Shown here one piece after another: positions 1-10,684 of a stretch of DNA of 64,000 nucleotides (the first letter of the stretch is position 1; each line of letters starts with the position of its first letter). The DNA comes from Hirsutella rhossiliensis (Eukaryota; Ascomycota; Sordariomycetes; Hypocreales; Ophiocordycipitaceae), in contig NW_025408669.1 in assembly GCF_020360975.1 (NCBI RefSeq), positions 5,766,001 to 5,830,000 on the forward strand. The letters run 5' to 3'. Below the pieces are notes generated by a model, which ran no database searches, was not told the DNA's origin, and saw only the letters and a program-made list of their open reading frames with translations. A program made the translations under genes and the position numbers.

Positions 1-372
1 CGGCGAGGCAAGAAGCATGCCCGATGAAAATGGACGAGAGTCATGAAAATGATAAAAGTACCTGATCATGCCTGATGCTTCTTCATTGTGAAGACCTATA
101 CCTATCTATGTAGACGAAGAGTGCTATCCCTTCGCACATAAAACACGCTATCAAGGCCATCCAGACGCAGACAGGGAGCAAGTATAGGAGATGGTATATA
201 ACTCGTAAATTAGTCGTCGTCGTCGTCGTCGTCGTCATCGGCATTATGTGATATCTGTTTCCCAATCTGATACAGAACTGATGCGCCGTCGCCTGTCCGC
301 TTCATCAGTAAAAAGAAAATCCACATAATCTCAAAGCCTGGTTGCTTTTCCTCCCTCGTTGTGCCAGTGTTC
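1..372. other. 3' flank of the GH16-WSC gene
   Basis: This stretch lies downstream of the stop codon of the minus-strand glucanase gene. Composition is normal for the euchromatic part and shows no RIP. Apart from a trinucleotide microsatellite I see no gene: the short open frames here are low-complexity and overlap the microsatellite. It probably holds the 3' untranslated region of the glucanase transcript. Confidence 0.5.
213..236. repeat. (GTC)8 microsatellite
   Basis: Eight perfect GTC units, followed by one degenerate unit (atc). The tract lies about 140 bases beyond the stop codon of the glucanase gene, so it is probably in its 3' untranslated or flanking region. It is a likely length-polymorphic locus. 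Confidence 0.9.
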
Positions 373-3300
373 TTATAGCACAATCGCCACGGCCAACGCG
401 GCCGCACAGAGCGTCGCCGCGAGCCTCACTGTGCCCCGCATTCCCGGCGCTGCTGCCACCAACATTGGCGAGCCGATGCGTACGTCCTCCTCTGGTGCTA
501 AAGCCTTCTCCGGGCTTTGTGAGTATGGATGTCCCTCTGAAGCCTTGGAGTTGCGGGTGCGGTCGTCCGGCTTTCCAGACCCTTCCGAAGATCCTGTGCT
601 TGGCGCGTTTCCAGGGCCCTGCGAGTGATTCGAGCCTCCAGATTTCCCGGAGTCTTCCGAATTTCCAGAGCCCTCTGAGCTACCAGGGCCCCCTGAAGAT
701 CCCGGGCTCTCCAAGTTAATAGACCCCCCCGAGACGTGAGGGCTCGCCGAGTTCTGAGGAATAGCCAAATTTCCAGGGCGCTGCGAGTTTCCAGAGCCTT
801 GCAAGGTTCCAGGATCCTCTAGGTTTCCGCGGCCCCGAGGGTTTCCAGACCCTTTCGAGTTTTCAGGGTCCCGCGAGTTATTCAAGCTCCCAGATTTTCT
901 GGGGCCATCCGAATTTCTAGACCCCTGTAAGCTACCAGGACCCCCCAAAGATCCCGAGCTCTCCAAGTTACTAGAGCCCCCCGATACGTCAGGACTCGCT
1001 GAGCTTCGAGGAACACCCAACCTTCCAGGGCGCTGCGAGCTTCTAGAGCCTTGCAGGGTTCCAGGACTATCCAGGTTTCCGCGGCCTTGATGTTTTCCAG
1101 ATCCTTGCGAAGTTCCAGGACCCTCCAAGTTTCTGCTGCTCTGAGAGTCTCCAGAGACCGGCAGGTCCCGAGGGCTCTCCGAATATCCAGATCTCTCCAA
1201 ATTGCTAAGAGCCTCGGGATTTCTAGGGCTTCCCGAGTCGCCAGGACCCGCCCACTCCCCAGAGCCCCCCGAGAAACCAGGGCTACCCTGGCTTCGGGAA
1301 TTCCGAGATCCCTGTGAAACTTGCCCAGAAACTAAACGCGCCGTCTCCGAGTCGTCGTTCACAGTCATGGGCTTCGAGACGCGGTTGCCAGCAACCATCT
1401 GCTGAGGCACCTGAGGAGGAACCGTGAAAGTCGTCGGCGAGGGCTCAGCTATGGCCCCGCTCCCCTTCCCTTGTTTCAAGTCACATTCCTTGACGTACAC
1501 TGTGGTGATGCCGGGCGTTTGCTGCGCAGCGGCAGCGGCCGACCTTGACGCTGCTGGATTTTTCGCCGCCAAGCTCAATGGTCTTTGGTAGTTAGCCGCC
1601 GAGCTTGATATCTCTGGGTTATTCGCCGCGGCGCGTGACGCCTCTGGGCGATTCGTCGTCGTCTTAGACATATCCTGATACGTAAACTTGGGCCTGGCCC
1701 CATACTTCATCGGCTTATCCGACGTCAAGGCCCCGCCCGTTACATAGGATCCCCTACCCGCCGCCGACCCAGTCGCCGACTGCAACGGGTAGGCAGTCCT
1801 GTACGCCGTCGCCGTGACGAGCAGAACCAGGCGCGTCCCGGTCCCCCGAGATGCCATTGGCGGAGGCGGAGGCGCCAGCACGGCCGGAGGGACAGGCTCT
1901 GTCACGTCGCCGTACACGGAGAGGAGGTACGTGCTGGGAAGATTTCGTCGCCGAGCACGCCCTGCCGGAGCGCGCACGTAGTTCATGCGCGTCACGTTTG
2001 TGAAGCGCTGCTGTTCCGGCATCATGGTCGAGTTGTTCCCCATGCCCGCAGGTCTGTCGCGAAGACCGCCGCAGTATTCATCGTCATTGCCCGGGCACGA
2101 GTGATCGCACACAGCGCCCTCCTCGACACCCATGGCACGCGTGTCCGCGTCCAGCGCCTCCGCGCACAGGCACATGCCCTCGAAGACACCGGCGAAAGTT
2201 TTTCCGTCACACGACTCGACGCACATCTCGAGCGACATGTCCTCGCTCTCCTTGGCGTTTCTGAAGGTCTGGAAGCCGCTGCGCGAGCCAAAGCAACCTA
2301 GATATGCGTACTTGCCGATTTTGGTCGGGTTGGCGGGCGCCTGAGTTGCCGAGGATATGTTAAAGGATGCGGCGATGCCGGAGCTGAGGCCGCCGGTGCC
2401 CGTCGCTGTCTTGTTCGACGCTGTGGTGCTGGTGTTGGTTGCAAGCGTCGTGTTTGCTGCAAGTGTCATATTGGTTGGATGGGTTATATAGGCCGCAAAA
2501 GCCGCGTTGCTTGCACTGATTGTCGGCTTGACACGCGTGGTATCGTTCGAAAACTGATACGTGTCGATATATCGGACGTCCCAGTACGCATTTGCAAAGG
2601 CCTCCGGGGACTTGGCGACATAGTCGGAGCATGTGGACGCGAATGCATTGCACTGATCCGTCCGGCCCCAGACGGCATCGCCCCAATCGCCACAGAAGTT
2701 CTGTATTCGTTGTCAGATCCAGTTCTCCCGAACACGATGCATCGACGGCGAGAGCTGCCCTACCGTGTTGATGACTAGCCTCATGTTCTTGAAGAAGGAG
2801 TCAACATCACAGCTAGAACCCCCAAAGATGGCAACCGGAGCCGCCCACTGGGTGGGGTCTGGCTTCTTGGCCTCGATATCCTTGGGGATCTTGTCGCGCT
2901 CAAAGTGCCAGACCTTGATATGCTTGTGGTTCCAGTCCACAACGTACACGCCTCCGTTGATGGCGTTGAACCCATCACCGTAAGCCGACGTGGCGTTGGC
3001 GGGCGAGCCGAACCCGCAGCCGATATTCTCGCTTCCAGTGGTGCAGTCCGTTCGTTGCCTCTCGCCCGAAAAGACCTCTTCGGACGAAGAGGCCAAAGTG
3101 CAGCCGCTGCTGGTGTGTGCCGCAATGGAATTTTGATGGGCGGTGTTTATGCCCTCGATGATATCGACTTCGCCCCCATTGGGCCAGTCGTCGCCATACA
3201 GCCAGACTAGGTACTTTGTCAATCATCGCTGTTCCAGTAGAAGGGGGATGCCAGAGCGTACATGCTGGCCACATGCCGCATTGTGAGGGTGGCATGTGAA

Positions 3301-3571
3301 GAAAGTCGGCAATGAAGAGGCCATGATTAAACGATTCTTTGCTCTCGAGCCGTATGCTCGGCCGCCCTTCGTTTACACCATATGTGTTTGTGTGATCAAC
3401 CCCTAGCCTTACCACGCCCGTGTTCTCATCGACAGAGAAGAGCCCCTTTGCCTCGGCGTTGGCCCTGTTTTGGTAGGACACGAAGCCGTGAGTTGGGTCG
3501 CTGCCGTCGAACCAGTTGAAGCCCGACAGCAACGACTCTCCCGCGAAAGAGGTGGCCAGAGAGTAAGCCAT
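373..3571 (-). CDS. GPI-anchored GH16 endo-beta-glucanase with a WSC domain
   Basis: Likely hydrolyses beta-1,3(4)-glucan at the cell surface. Three exons, 3571-3262, 3206-2764 and 2700-373, give 1026 residues. The GH16 domain fills about residues 5-310 and carries the catalytic E-x-D-x-x-E motif (E116, D118, E121) in GEVDIIEG; the first splice rebuilds the family motif MWPAFW just before it. The second splice joins INT to NFCGDWGDAVW, another typical GH16 stretch. A WSC carbohydrate-binding domain follows (about 380-515; YLGCF at its start, EYCGG, then LSVYGDV after a 45-residue insertion). A Ser/Gly/Pro/Asn tail leads to a C-terminal hydrophobic segment rich in Ala, Leu and Val, typical of a GPI signal. 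No signal peptide follows the ATG at 3571, so a short upstream exon is likely. Neighbouring PEX12 lies upstream on the same strand. The fusion and the GPI signal are seen in sequence; the exact substrate is inferred. Confidence 0.88.
600..1330 (-). repeat. Degenerate repeat encoding the Ser/Gly/Pro tail
   Basis: This part of the glucanase gene is built from imperfect units of a few codons reading roughly GSGNSxxPGxLxxP. There is also a longer-range duplication: about 690-860 resembles about 930-1100, with shared wording such as SSASPxVSGGSxNLESxGS. The tail probably spans the wall between the GPI anchor and the folded domains. Such tracts expand and contract easily. Confidence 0.8.
2701..2763 (-). 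other. Intron 2 of the GH16-WSC gene (63 bp)
   Basis: GT-AG intron (GTAGGG ... ATACAG). Removing it joins the end of the first GH16 block in frame to NFCGDWG and then to the WSC-containing exon. The unspliced frame reaches a stop soon after. Support comes from the conserved protein sequence on both sides. Confidence 0.9.
3207..3261 (-). other. Intron 1 of the GH16-WSC gene (55 bp)
   Basis: GT-AG intron (GTACGC ... CCTAG). Splicing creates the codon for F104 and restores the GH16 signature MWPAFWLYGDDWPNGGEVD across the junction, so both borders are well fixed. Confidence 0.93.
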
Positions 3572-3652
3572 TGCCGCCGATCGACGAGACAAGTGGAGGG
3601 CAAGACTGGTCTGAAGTCTCTAGGCGCAAATGATATGTGTCATGGAGGAGAC

Positions 3653-3708
3653 TGGCAAGAAAGGGCGAAGCAGGAGAAAAAAAGAGGCGCCACGATAGTC
3701 GATGCCAT
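3653..3708 (-). other. Possible first exon (signal peptide) of the GH16-WSC gene
   Basis: The ATG at 3708 opens a short frame reading MASTIVAPLFFSCFALSC, which looks like a secretion signal and would supply the one missing from the downstream start at 3571. A 47-base intron (3606-3652, GTCTCC ... ACCAG) would join it in frame. The donor is weak and the intron short for a fungus, so this is a hypothesis; a transcript would decide. Confidence 0.35.
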
Positions 3709-4257
3709 ATATACAGCCCTATGTAAACCGAGTGGCAGGTGTCCTTGGAATGGGCCCCTCAGCCGAGCACATGGCGTTGGTCCTGAATGAAGATGGCGGT
3801 GATGAGCACAAGGGTGGCCATCAAGCGAGCATTCCAGTTCTCGAAGCCTCACCAGGAGACATCCACGACGCAAGGCCCCTGTTGTGAACCTTGTCACCCG
3901 AACCTCGGCCGACAATAGTCTTTGTCTCCCCCCTCCGCGAGGCACAAGGTGGCCGGGCGTGGCAAAGAGGTAATGGGCAAGAGGGGCTGTCCGGAAGCGC
4001 GAGTCTATCCAAGACATACTAAAGGAAAGTCGGGCTATGCCGGATTGCTGTGGCTTGAGGATTGCCCCTCGCCGTCTGAGACACGGCGGCACAAGCCTCC
4101 ATTCCAGCTGCTGTCGTTGCCGTTGTCCGTGACCCTGTTTCACATGCCTCCCAGGGGCCGGCAAAGCCCTCCAGCCTCTGGTACTCGGTGCCGCCAGTCA
4201 TAGACAGGAACCTCAGATCGGCAGTAGCGTGCGGGGGGCGCCCCATGACATGCTCGC
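3709..4257. other. Intergenic region between PEX12 and the GH16 gene
   Basis: About 550 bases between two genes on the same (minus) strand. It holds the 3' end of PEX12 and the promoter of the glucanase gene. Composition is normal and un-RIPed. The open frames on both strands here have no recognisable domain and I regard them as chance. No tRNA or repeat was seen. Confidence 0.5.
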
Positions 4258-5541
4258 TTACACCATGATGCGCCGCAGACCTTGGGTCCCGCCAAGAACG
4301 CGCTTACCGGTGACGGCGCACCGACCCTGGCCACTCTCCCATTGCGCGGCACGGCTCTCCATGAAGCTCTCTTGTCGGGGGTGAGACCCCTCGAGCCACT
4401 TGTGAATGCAAGAGTAACAGAAGACGACGCCAGTCTGGCAGGCCGTCGGCGTGACTATTTCGCCTTGACATATCGGGCAGGCCGAGGCGTCCTGCGGCGC
4501 GCGGACGACGAAGATGGGAAGCATCGAGGGCGTCGCGGTCGGGGCGTCTTGGGCAGTGAGGTCGGCATCGTGCGCCTCGTCGGACTTGAGTGCATTTGTC
4601 TCACCGACGCCCTTTTCAAAGGTGCATCTGCTCCTAGGGCTAGACAGGACCGGAGGTGGTAAGTCGATGTGTTCAGTAGCCTTTCGCGAGAGCTGCTTGG
4701 CAAAGTCGGACTGATGCCACCACTCGAGGAACTTGAGCGCAAATATGCTCATGGGAAGGAGCATGGACAAGCTCGACAGAGCCCTGGACACGAGTGCGCT
4801 GGGGGAAAATATTGATCGCGGGCCGGCGCGTGCAGTGGCCTTTGACTGGTCAGTTAGAGATTCGATGGCCTGATAGTCGGCCCTTGTCATCCTGCGCAGT
4901 CTGGTGCCAATGAGCCACATAAAGGGGTTGTGGTACTTTGTGCGGTCAAAGAGATAGGCCAGGTTGAAGGCCAGCATGGCGAAGTAGTAGGCGGCATTGA
5001 CGCCGGGGTAGAGGTTGCGCAGGAACCAACGATAGTAGTGTAGGAATCGGTCGCCAACGGTTGGGTTGTCGGGCATGCGTGTGTAGGCGGCGCCTAGCAG
5101 GGCCCTGGGCGCATTGACCTCGTAGGCCTCGTCCAGCCTCCTCTTGCAGTAAGGGAGTGCGACGAGGACGGCGAGGTTCTTCCAGACATCTGCCGTCGTC
5201 AACTTGAGCGTGTCGCGCACCAGGTGCGGCGCGGCGAGGCTGGCGCGCGGAATCTCGCCCCTCAGGGCCTTTTCACGCTTGAGGCCGTAAAAGTTTTCGG
5301 TAAAGGAGCCGCCGCGGGTGGACAGGTAGTGGCGCTCGACAAGCAGCATGGACAGTGCGTAGAGCTCGTCGAAGGAGTTGAGGATGCGCAGCAGGTATCG
5401 CGGATGGCGCTGGGTGGCGATGGTGAGGAGATAGCGGAGGGTCGGCGGCAGGAGGTTGTTGAGCTGCTGCTCGGAGAGGACTTCGAAGAGGGACGGCTTG
5501 CCGTCGTCCAAGGTGCCCCGGAGGGCGGTGATGAACTCCAT
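4258..5541 (-). CDS. PEX12: Peroxin-12 (peroxisome assembly RING protein)
   Basis: Peroxisomal membrane protein; with PEX2 and PEX10 it forms the RING ubiquitin-ligase complex that ubiquitinates and recycles the import receptor PEX5. The 427-residue frame is uninterrupted. It starts [20 protein letters not shown], the usual start of fungal PEX12, and has the Pex2/Pex12 N-terminal domain (about residues 15-290) with hydrophobic segments, including [19 protein letters not shown]-terminal RING (about 355-425) carries C355-x2-C358, C368, C375, C378 and H380. Fewer metal ligands than a full RING is normal for PEX12. The end reads CAVTGKRV ... LRRIM, also family-typical. I chose the ATG at 5541 over the in-frame ATG at 5757 because homology begins there. 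Length fits the family. The RIPed domain starts about 340 bases upstream. Confidence 0.95.
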   Translation of the reverse strand: MEFITALRGTLDDGKPSLFEVLSEQQLNNLLPPTLRYLLTIATQRHPRYLLRILNSFDELYALSMLLVERHYLSTRGGSFTENFYGLKREKALRGEIPRASLAAPHLVRDTLKLTTADVWKNLAVLVALPYCKRRLDEAYEVNAPRALLGAAYTRMPDNPTVGDRFLHYYRWFLRNLYPGVNAAYYFAMLAFNLAYLFDRTKYHNPFMWLIGTRLRRMTRADYQAIESLTDQSKATARAGPRSIFSPSALVSRALSSLSMLLPMSIFALKFLEWWHQSDFAKQLSRKATEHIDLPPPVLSSPRSRCTFEKGVGETNALKSDEAHDADLTAQDAPTATPSMLPIFVVRAPQDASACPICQGEIVTPTACQTGVVFCYSCIHKWLEGSHPRQESFMESRAAQWESGQGRCAVTGKRVLGGTQGLRRIMV

Positions 5542-5885
5542 GCTGTTCGGATCGACGTCGGCAACCCGCGTCACCGTCACCGCACGAGGGAGCAGTTGGC
5601 GACGGAATGTTTCAATCAGAGCTTTTTGTGTGCGCCGCGAGAGCCTCGGTGCGCATGGTCCAGGGCTGAAGTCGAGAGTTGAGAGGCACGGAGGAGGTGA
5701 CTGCAAGTGACGCAGCCGGGACAAGGAAAATGCGGGCCATGTTCCAGTACCTTGCATGGACGTGCCTCGGCATCTCGGAACTTCGGAACGCGGCAGCCGA
5801 GGATCCCAAGCTGGGCCTTGTGCTTCAATTCCTAAGTGCTAGGCAGACCGTCGTCGCAGTCTCGAACGAGGCCGCTATTACGAAG
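5542..5885 (-). promoter_or_regulatory. PEX12 upstream region
   Basis: Normal-composition sequence between the PEX12 start and the RIPed block. The PEX12 frame stays open upstream to an ATG at 5757, so an N-terminal extension of 72 residues is formally possible, but it lacks the hydrophobic or domain features expected and is more likely 5' untranslated sequence. No clear TATA element was identified. Confidence 0.5.
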
Positions 5886-6007
5886 TAGCTAATACTCTTT
5901 ACTTATTTAGTGTCCATTTTATAATCGAGGAAGTAGTTAATAAGTACTCTTAATTTAGATATTACTAATTAAGCTAGCTTATCTCTTTAACTAAGTCAAC
6001 CCACCTA
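5886..6007. other. Unidentified RIPed sequence left of the pogo element
   Basis: AT-rich sequence between the euchromatin boundary and the TA at which the pogo-like element inserted. It should be continuous with 7833-8415 before that insertion. No domain could be recognised in any frame. Confidence 0.5.
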
Positions 6008-6048
6008 AAGTCCGGCGCACCCTAACACCGGCACTCTCTATAATACTA
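6008..6048. repeat. Left terminal inverted repeat of the pogo-like element
   Basis: Begins AAGTCCGGCGCACCCTAACA directly after TA and matches the reverse complement of 7792-7832 at 35 of 41 positions. All six differences are transitions in the RIP direction. This arm is the better preserved one. Confidence 0.88.
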
Positions 6049-6229
6049 TCGCGTCGTTAAATATATTATATTATAACCGCGTTTTCTCGTATATCTCTTG
6101 CCCTATAATTATAAAATAAATACTATTTATATTAGTAATACCTCGGCTTTCTAAGTATACCGAAAACTAGCTCTAAGAAGCACTTAAAGCTATTAAAAAC
6201 GGGATACCTTAGCTTTATACTAGTCGAAA

Positions 6230-7790
6230 GTAAGGTATTTTAAGAGGGACCCTCTATATATGTCTTAAAGGGGCTCTGCCTATTAAGGAGGTAAAAGAGG
6301 TATATTAGAGGCTTAGCCGAGAGTAGGAAAAATACCTTACCGACTAGGTTCTTGCCTAGGCCGCCCTTAGGCTACCTATAACGTATTATTAGGTTAAGGA
6401 ATTTACTAGCTATATCGTTAAGGCCGGCGGCGATACCCGTCCGCTTAAGAAGTAGTAGATTTCGGGCTTTTTAGCCTAGAACCTAGAGATTAGTACTATT
6501 AAAGGTAGATCTCTTAATTCTACTCGCGTTAACGGCGCCTCTATAGCCTATATCGAGGAATAGTTCTAATTACTTAAGCTACTAGCTATATAGGTAATCT
6601 TACTAAAGTTCTGCTTTAATATAAATAAAACGGGTATCTTTAAGGGCCTTAGCTTTAATAGTCTAGTACTAAGGAGCTTAGAGAAGTAAGAGACTCTTAA
6701 AAAGTAGCTAATATTATATTATTAGACTATAATAGTTAAATACGTCTTTACTATAGGCTAGGCCTTAACTCCCTTTATAATTTTAAGGGTTAAGACCTTT
6801 AATATTAATAGTTCTTTAACGAACTTAATTTTCTATAAGATTAGGACTTTATTACCTCCTTAAAGGGCTAGATAAGTAATACTATCGCTATTTAATAGCT
6901 AAAGTAGGTTTTTATCTCTTAAATAAGGCACTATAAGTAAGGTAATACTCTTATTATTATTAATAGCTATAAGAGTTATTAGACTAGTAATTTTATATAT
7001 AAATACTTTTAGAATAGTATATATCTCCTTTTCCTACTATTATACTCCTTATATATCCTTTAACTACTTAATATCTCGGTTTTCTTACTTATTAAGGCCG
7101 TATACTAACATTAACTTAAGAAAATTATATCTTTCGATAATATAGCGCTAATTAATAAGGCTACCTTTTTTTATATCTACTATAAAGCTTAGTAGGCTAG
7201 CCTAACTAAAAAGAATATTAAGGGAGGTTAGCGTAGGTTTAGTTTATAGCTAATTAATATAGTAAAGCCCTTATTAAGCCGCTTTATCTTACTATAGCTA
7301 TTAACGCTATTAACGCTATTAAAAAGGAAGAATATTAGCTCCTTAGCTAATAATAATACCCTTAAAATGCCTAAACGATTATAAGAAGTTCGCCGCCTCG
7401 TTATAGGGCTAGAAAATCGCGGTTAAGTTAACCGTATAATCTAACTACTCTTTAGTAAAGTTAGCCGCGCCCTTAATAATTAAAATTAGTAGCTTATAGC
7501 TGCCTAGCTTTAAATATAATAGCTTAAGTATTAATTATATTATCTATAGCCTTGAAAATAGAAAAAGGTTTTATAGGATCTTAATAGCCGGTTTATATAG
7601 ATTAATTAAGTTATTAAGACGAGGTAGCGGCTTAAGTATATCCTTAAGCTAGCTATTATTACCGTAGCTAATTAGGACGTAGATTTTAAAGCTCTATATA
7701 GTAGCTAGTAGCTTAAATAGCTAGAAAACACTATAATTAACTATCGTAACGTTAAAATACAGCTTTAATTACTATTAAAATATACTTACC
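6230..7790 (+). pseudogene. Broken pogo-family (CENP-B/DDE) transposase
   Basis: With stop codons read through, the frame shows an N-terminal helix-turn-helix/CENP-B-like DNA-binding region (about 6285-6500, with KEVY, EKYLTD and GFLA). A DDE catalytic core follows: FNINKTG, corresponding to the usual FNxDETG, then LLLIIDSHKSH and a LQPL motif near the end. The first catalytic Asp/Glu positions are changed (D-E to N-K by G-to-A), and more than a dozen TAG/TAA stops interrupt the frame. The family is recognised from these motifs; the element cannot encode an active enzyme. Confidence 0.8.
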
Positions 7791-7791
7791 T

Positions 7792-7832
7792 TAGTATTAT
7801 AGAGAGTGCCGGTATTAAAGTATACCGGACTT
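7792..7832. repeat. Right terminal inverted repeat of the pogo-like element
   Basis: Reverse complement begins AAGTCCGGTATACTTTAATA. CGCAC of the left arm has become TATAC here, so both CpG and CpA were mutated. A TA target copy follows directly. Confidence 0.88.
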
Positions 7833-7834
7833 TA

Positions 7835-8415
7835 AGTAAGCTAACTTATAGTAAGATAAACTATTATAATACTAAAAAGCTTAGGATTATTATAAAAGTT
7901 ATAAAATAGCTTAGCTTTTACTTATACTTATAATATAAGGTATAGCTTATTAAGTAAAAAGAATCTATAATTTAGTTATACTTTAATTACTATATAATAT
8001 TATTACGAGAAAGATATAGCCGCCTATTAGATATAAGCGATAGCGTTAATTAACGTATATAGTATACGCAATAAATATAAGTATTATAAGATACTTTAAG
8101 ACTAGTAATTTAGTTACTTATAATAACTTAAATTACTTATAGAAATTACTATAAACTTTTAAAGACTACTTATAAAAAAAGGAAACTAAATATTATTATA
8201 TAAACCTTAAAAAGCTATATAAAAATCCTAAAATAATAACTAAATATATTATATAAAGGTTTTATAAAGAATTCTTATAAATTATAAGAAATATACTAAG
8301 ATTTCTTAATAAATAAAAGTTTTTTAAAGATTATATTAATAATTCCTTAAAAGTTATTATAATTTTAAAGTAAGGAAATCTTAATAAAATACTTATACCT
8401 TCTTAAGTATAAAGG
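7835..8415. other. Unidentified extremely AT-rich sequence
   Basis: About 580 bases between the pogo-like element and the first chromovirus LTR. It is among the most AT-rich stretches of the window. Codon-like texture is hinted at around 8120-8400, but no conserved motif can be read in six frames. It is probably an older transposon relic that served as host for the pogo element and for chromovirus 0 (possible target copy aaagg at 8411-8415). Confidence 0.4.
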
Positions 8416-8667
8416 TATTTTAAAGTAAATAAAAGTATATATATAAGTACTATTTATAAGATAATATTAATAAGCTATATAAAGCTTTTTATATATAGCT
8501 AGCCTATATATATATATATATAAGGTCTAGCCCTTAATATATAACTAGATAGCTTAAGCTATAGCTTAAGCTTATAGCCTATAATAGTTAAAGACTTTTA
8601 TATAATACCTTTCTTTTAGCTTAGTATAATAGCTACCTTACTAATAGCTTTTATATACCTTTATAGT
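8416..8667 (-). mobile_element. Chromovirus copy 0, 3' LTR and adjoining end
   Basis: Positions 8416-8607 are a 192-bp LTR in reverse orientation, nearly collinear with the LTRs at 13999-14189 and 45885-46076. Next to it, 8608-8667 matches the start of the post-chromodomain region of those copies. The rest is cut off by Copia-D, inserted at 8668; its continuation should lie beyond the right edge of the window. Confidence 0.75.
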
Positions 8668-9129
8668 TCTCGCGTAAAGAGATATAAGAAGTATATAAAA
8701 TATATAAAGGTAAAAGTAAAAGTAAGGGGACGGATAAGTAGGGCTAAGCTATTTAATTCTTATAAGGGTAGTAATTAAGGTAGGGGAGTAATTATTATAT
8801 TACTTTAATTATCCTTCTTTCTTTTATCTAACGCTCCTTTTTATACTTATCTAGTATCTTAATTAATAAAGAAGATCCTATTTAAAGAAGCTACTAATAT
8901 CCTTTTAACTATCGAGCTTTTTACTAGTTTTTCCCTTCCTTTTTAGCCGTTGCCGGTATATCTATCTTATCTCTCGCTACTTATACTTCCCCTTATACTC
9001 CTACCCTCCTTTCTATACCTCTTTTTAGCTCCTTCTTCCTTCTTTTATACTAGGTGTTTTTAGCTTCCTTAGTCCCTCTTACTAAGGGATATCTCTAAGA
9101 ACTACGAAATTAAGCTACGCTTCGCGATA
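8668..9129 (-). repeat. Copia-D 3' LTR
   Basis: 462 bp, collinear with the 458-bp LTRs of Copia-A. It ends cttcgcgata, which is the RIPed form of a ...CG(A/T)CA-type end, and is adjacent to a purine-rich tract on the sense (minus) strand. Confidence 0.85.
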
Positions 9130-10684
9130 TACCCCCTTAGCTATAGCCTGCCCCTTAAGGGTATAGCTAATATAGCTTTAGGCTAGTAAACGTATAAAGG
9201 AGGTTCTTAGCTCTATACTTCTCCCTTTACTTAAGGAAAGTAAGGGCCCTTTTAGGTCCCTAGGCTCTTTTAGACCTACTTAAGGAATAGGGGCCTAAAG
9301 AGGAGAAAGTCCTATAAGAAAGAGGGCCTTCTTAAAAGGGAAAAACCTAATTAAATAGGGGGCCCTCTAAAGGGAAAAACCTCTTTATTCTTCTTTAGCT
9401 ATAAACGTTACCTTCTTATACGGGCTATTAGCTCCTCTTATAGACTCTTAAGGCGGGCCTCTAAGGATAGCTTTTCTTAAATATCTTCTAGCTTAATTTA
9501 CTATAAAAAAATAGCTAGCTTTTACTTTAATAGGGGCTTTATAAGACCGTTAGCTTTTATTAATACTATTAGAACCTAACGGACGGAAATAAGTCCCCTT
9601 TAGACCTCTTAGTATAACTAATACTAGTAGATATCGATATACTATAGCTAGGTAAATAGCTTACTATTTTCCTTTATAAGAATTTATATAGTCTATATAT
9701 TATTATATTCTATAGCTAATAGAGATAGAACTTATAGTTATAAAGATATTAGTAGCTAGCTAAGGAAAATCGCTTCTTTTAATACTTCTAAAAGAGCTAG
9801 TAGTTCTACCTTTATACTTAAAGTTATAATAGTAGCTTGCTTTAAAGCTCTTTAAGTAATAGTTCCTCTAAAAAGGGATATAATATACCCTTATAAGCTC
9901 TTTCTATTTAATAAATTATCTATAAAGGATAAATCGCTTAAATAAAAGAAGATTTTAGTAGCTAATTTCTTTCTTTTCTACCCTCCTAAGCGTGAACTAT
10001 ATAATCTTATTAAATAAAGATAAAGGATAGCTCTATCTACTACTTCTTAATGCCTAGGGCTAGGATTCTAGTTATACCTAGCTAGCTAGGAGACCGTAAA
10101 AGAGATATCTAGTTTAGTAGAAATAGCTAAAAAAAGCAAGGAGCCTACCTTTTATTAATATTAGTATTTCTCTTACTCCCTAGCTTAAAAGGACGGATTA
10201 GGTAAAAGCTCTTTATTTAATATAAGTATAAAGGAAAGCTTCTTATTAAGGGAATTAAGAAGGAATTTATAAGCCACCTTATTAATATAGGCGTCCTAGG
10301 TAAGCTAGATAGTCCGTTAGGACCTATTTTAAAGGATTCGTATCCCTAGGAACTACTTTATCTCCCTTAGCTTAGTTATCTTATACCTTTATTATAGGCC
10401 TTTTATAGCCTCCTTAGTATTTACTTTTTCCTCTTTTAAGTAGGCCTAAATAATATCGTCGATATAAAAAAAGACTATAATTTTACCCTTTTATATTATA
10501 TACGGTTCCTAAGGGACTTTCTTAAAGCCTAGGGCTTTAAGGGAACTTATTAAATACTATTACTAAAGAAAAGGTAATCTTTATAGTCCGTATAGAGCTT
10601 TCCTAAGCTATAGAACCTTTCCTAGCTATTAAAAGCCTAGTAAAAGGTATATATAGATAACCTTTTCTTCCTTAAGTAGGTAGT

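Larger units (their letters stand above)
6008..7832 (+). mobile_element. pogo/Fot1-like DNA transposon relic
   Basis: A 1825-bp element flanked by TA on both sides (6006-6007 and 7833-7834), the TA target-site duplication of the Tc1/mariner/pogo superfamily. It has 41-bp terminal inverted repeats (6008-6048 and 7792-7832) starting AAGTCCGG. The arms differ at six positions, all C/T or G/A, as expected if RIP hit one arm. Size is close to Fot1-type elements. It contains a broken transposase frame on the plus strand and is dead. Confidence 0.88.

Noticed and set aside
342..1405. Plus-strand open frames overlapping the glucanase tail
   Set aside because: They are shadows of the repetitive Ser/Gly/Pro coding sequence on the minus strand; no domain and no sensible start.
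3640..4164. 174-residue minus-strand open frame upstream of the GH16 gene
   Set aside because: Low-complexity Arg/His text with no domain. Only its last codons (the possible signal-peptide exon) look meaningful.
8500..8525. (TA)n tract as a centromere or origin signal
   Set aside because: It is inside the chromovirus LTR, recurs in the other LTR copies, and is explained by RIP of that LTR.
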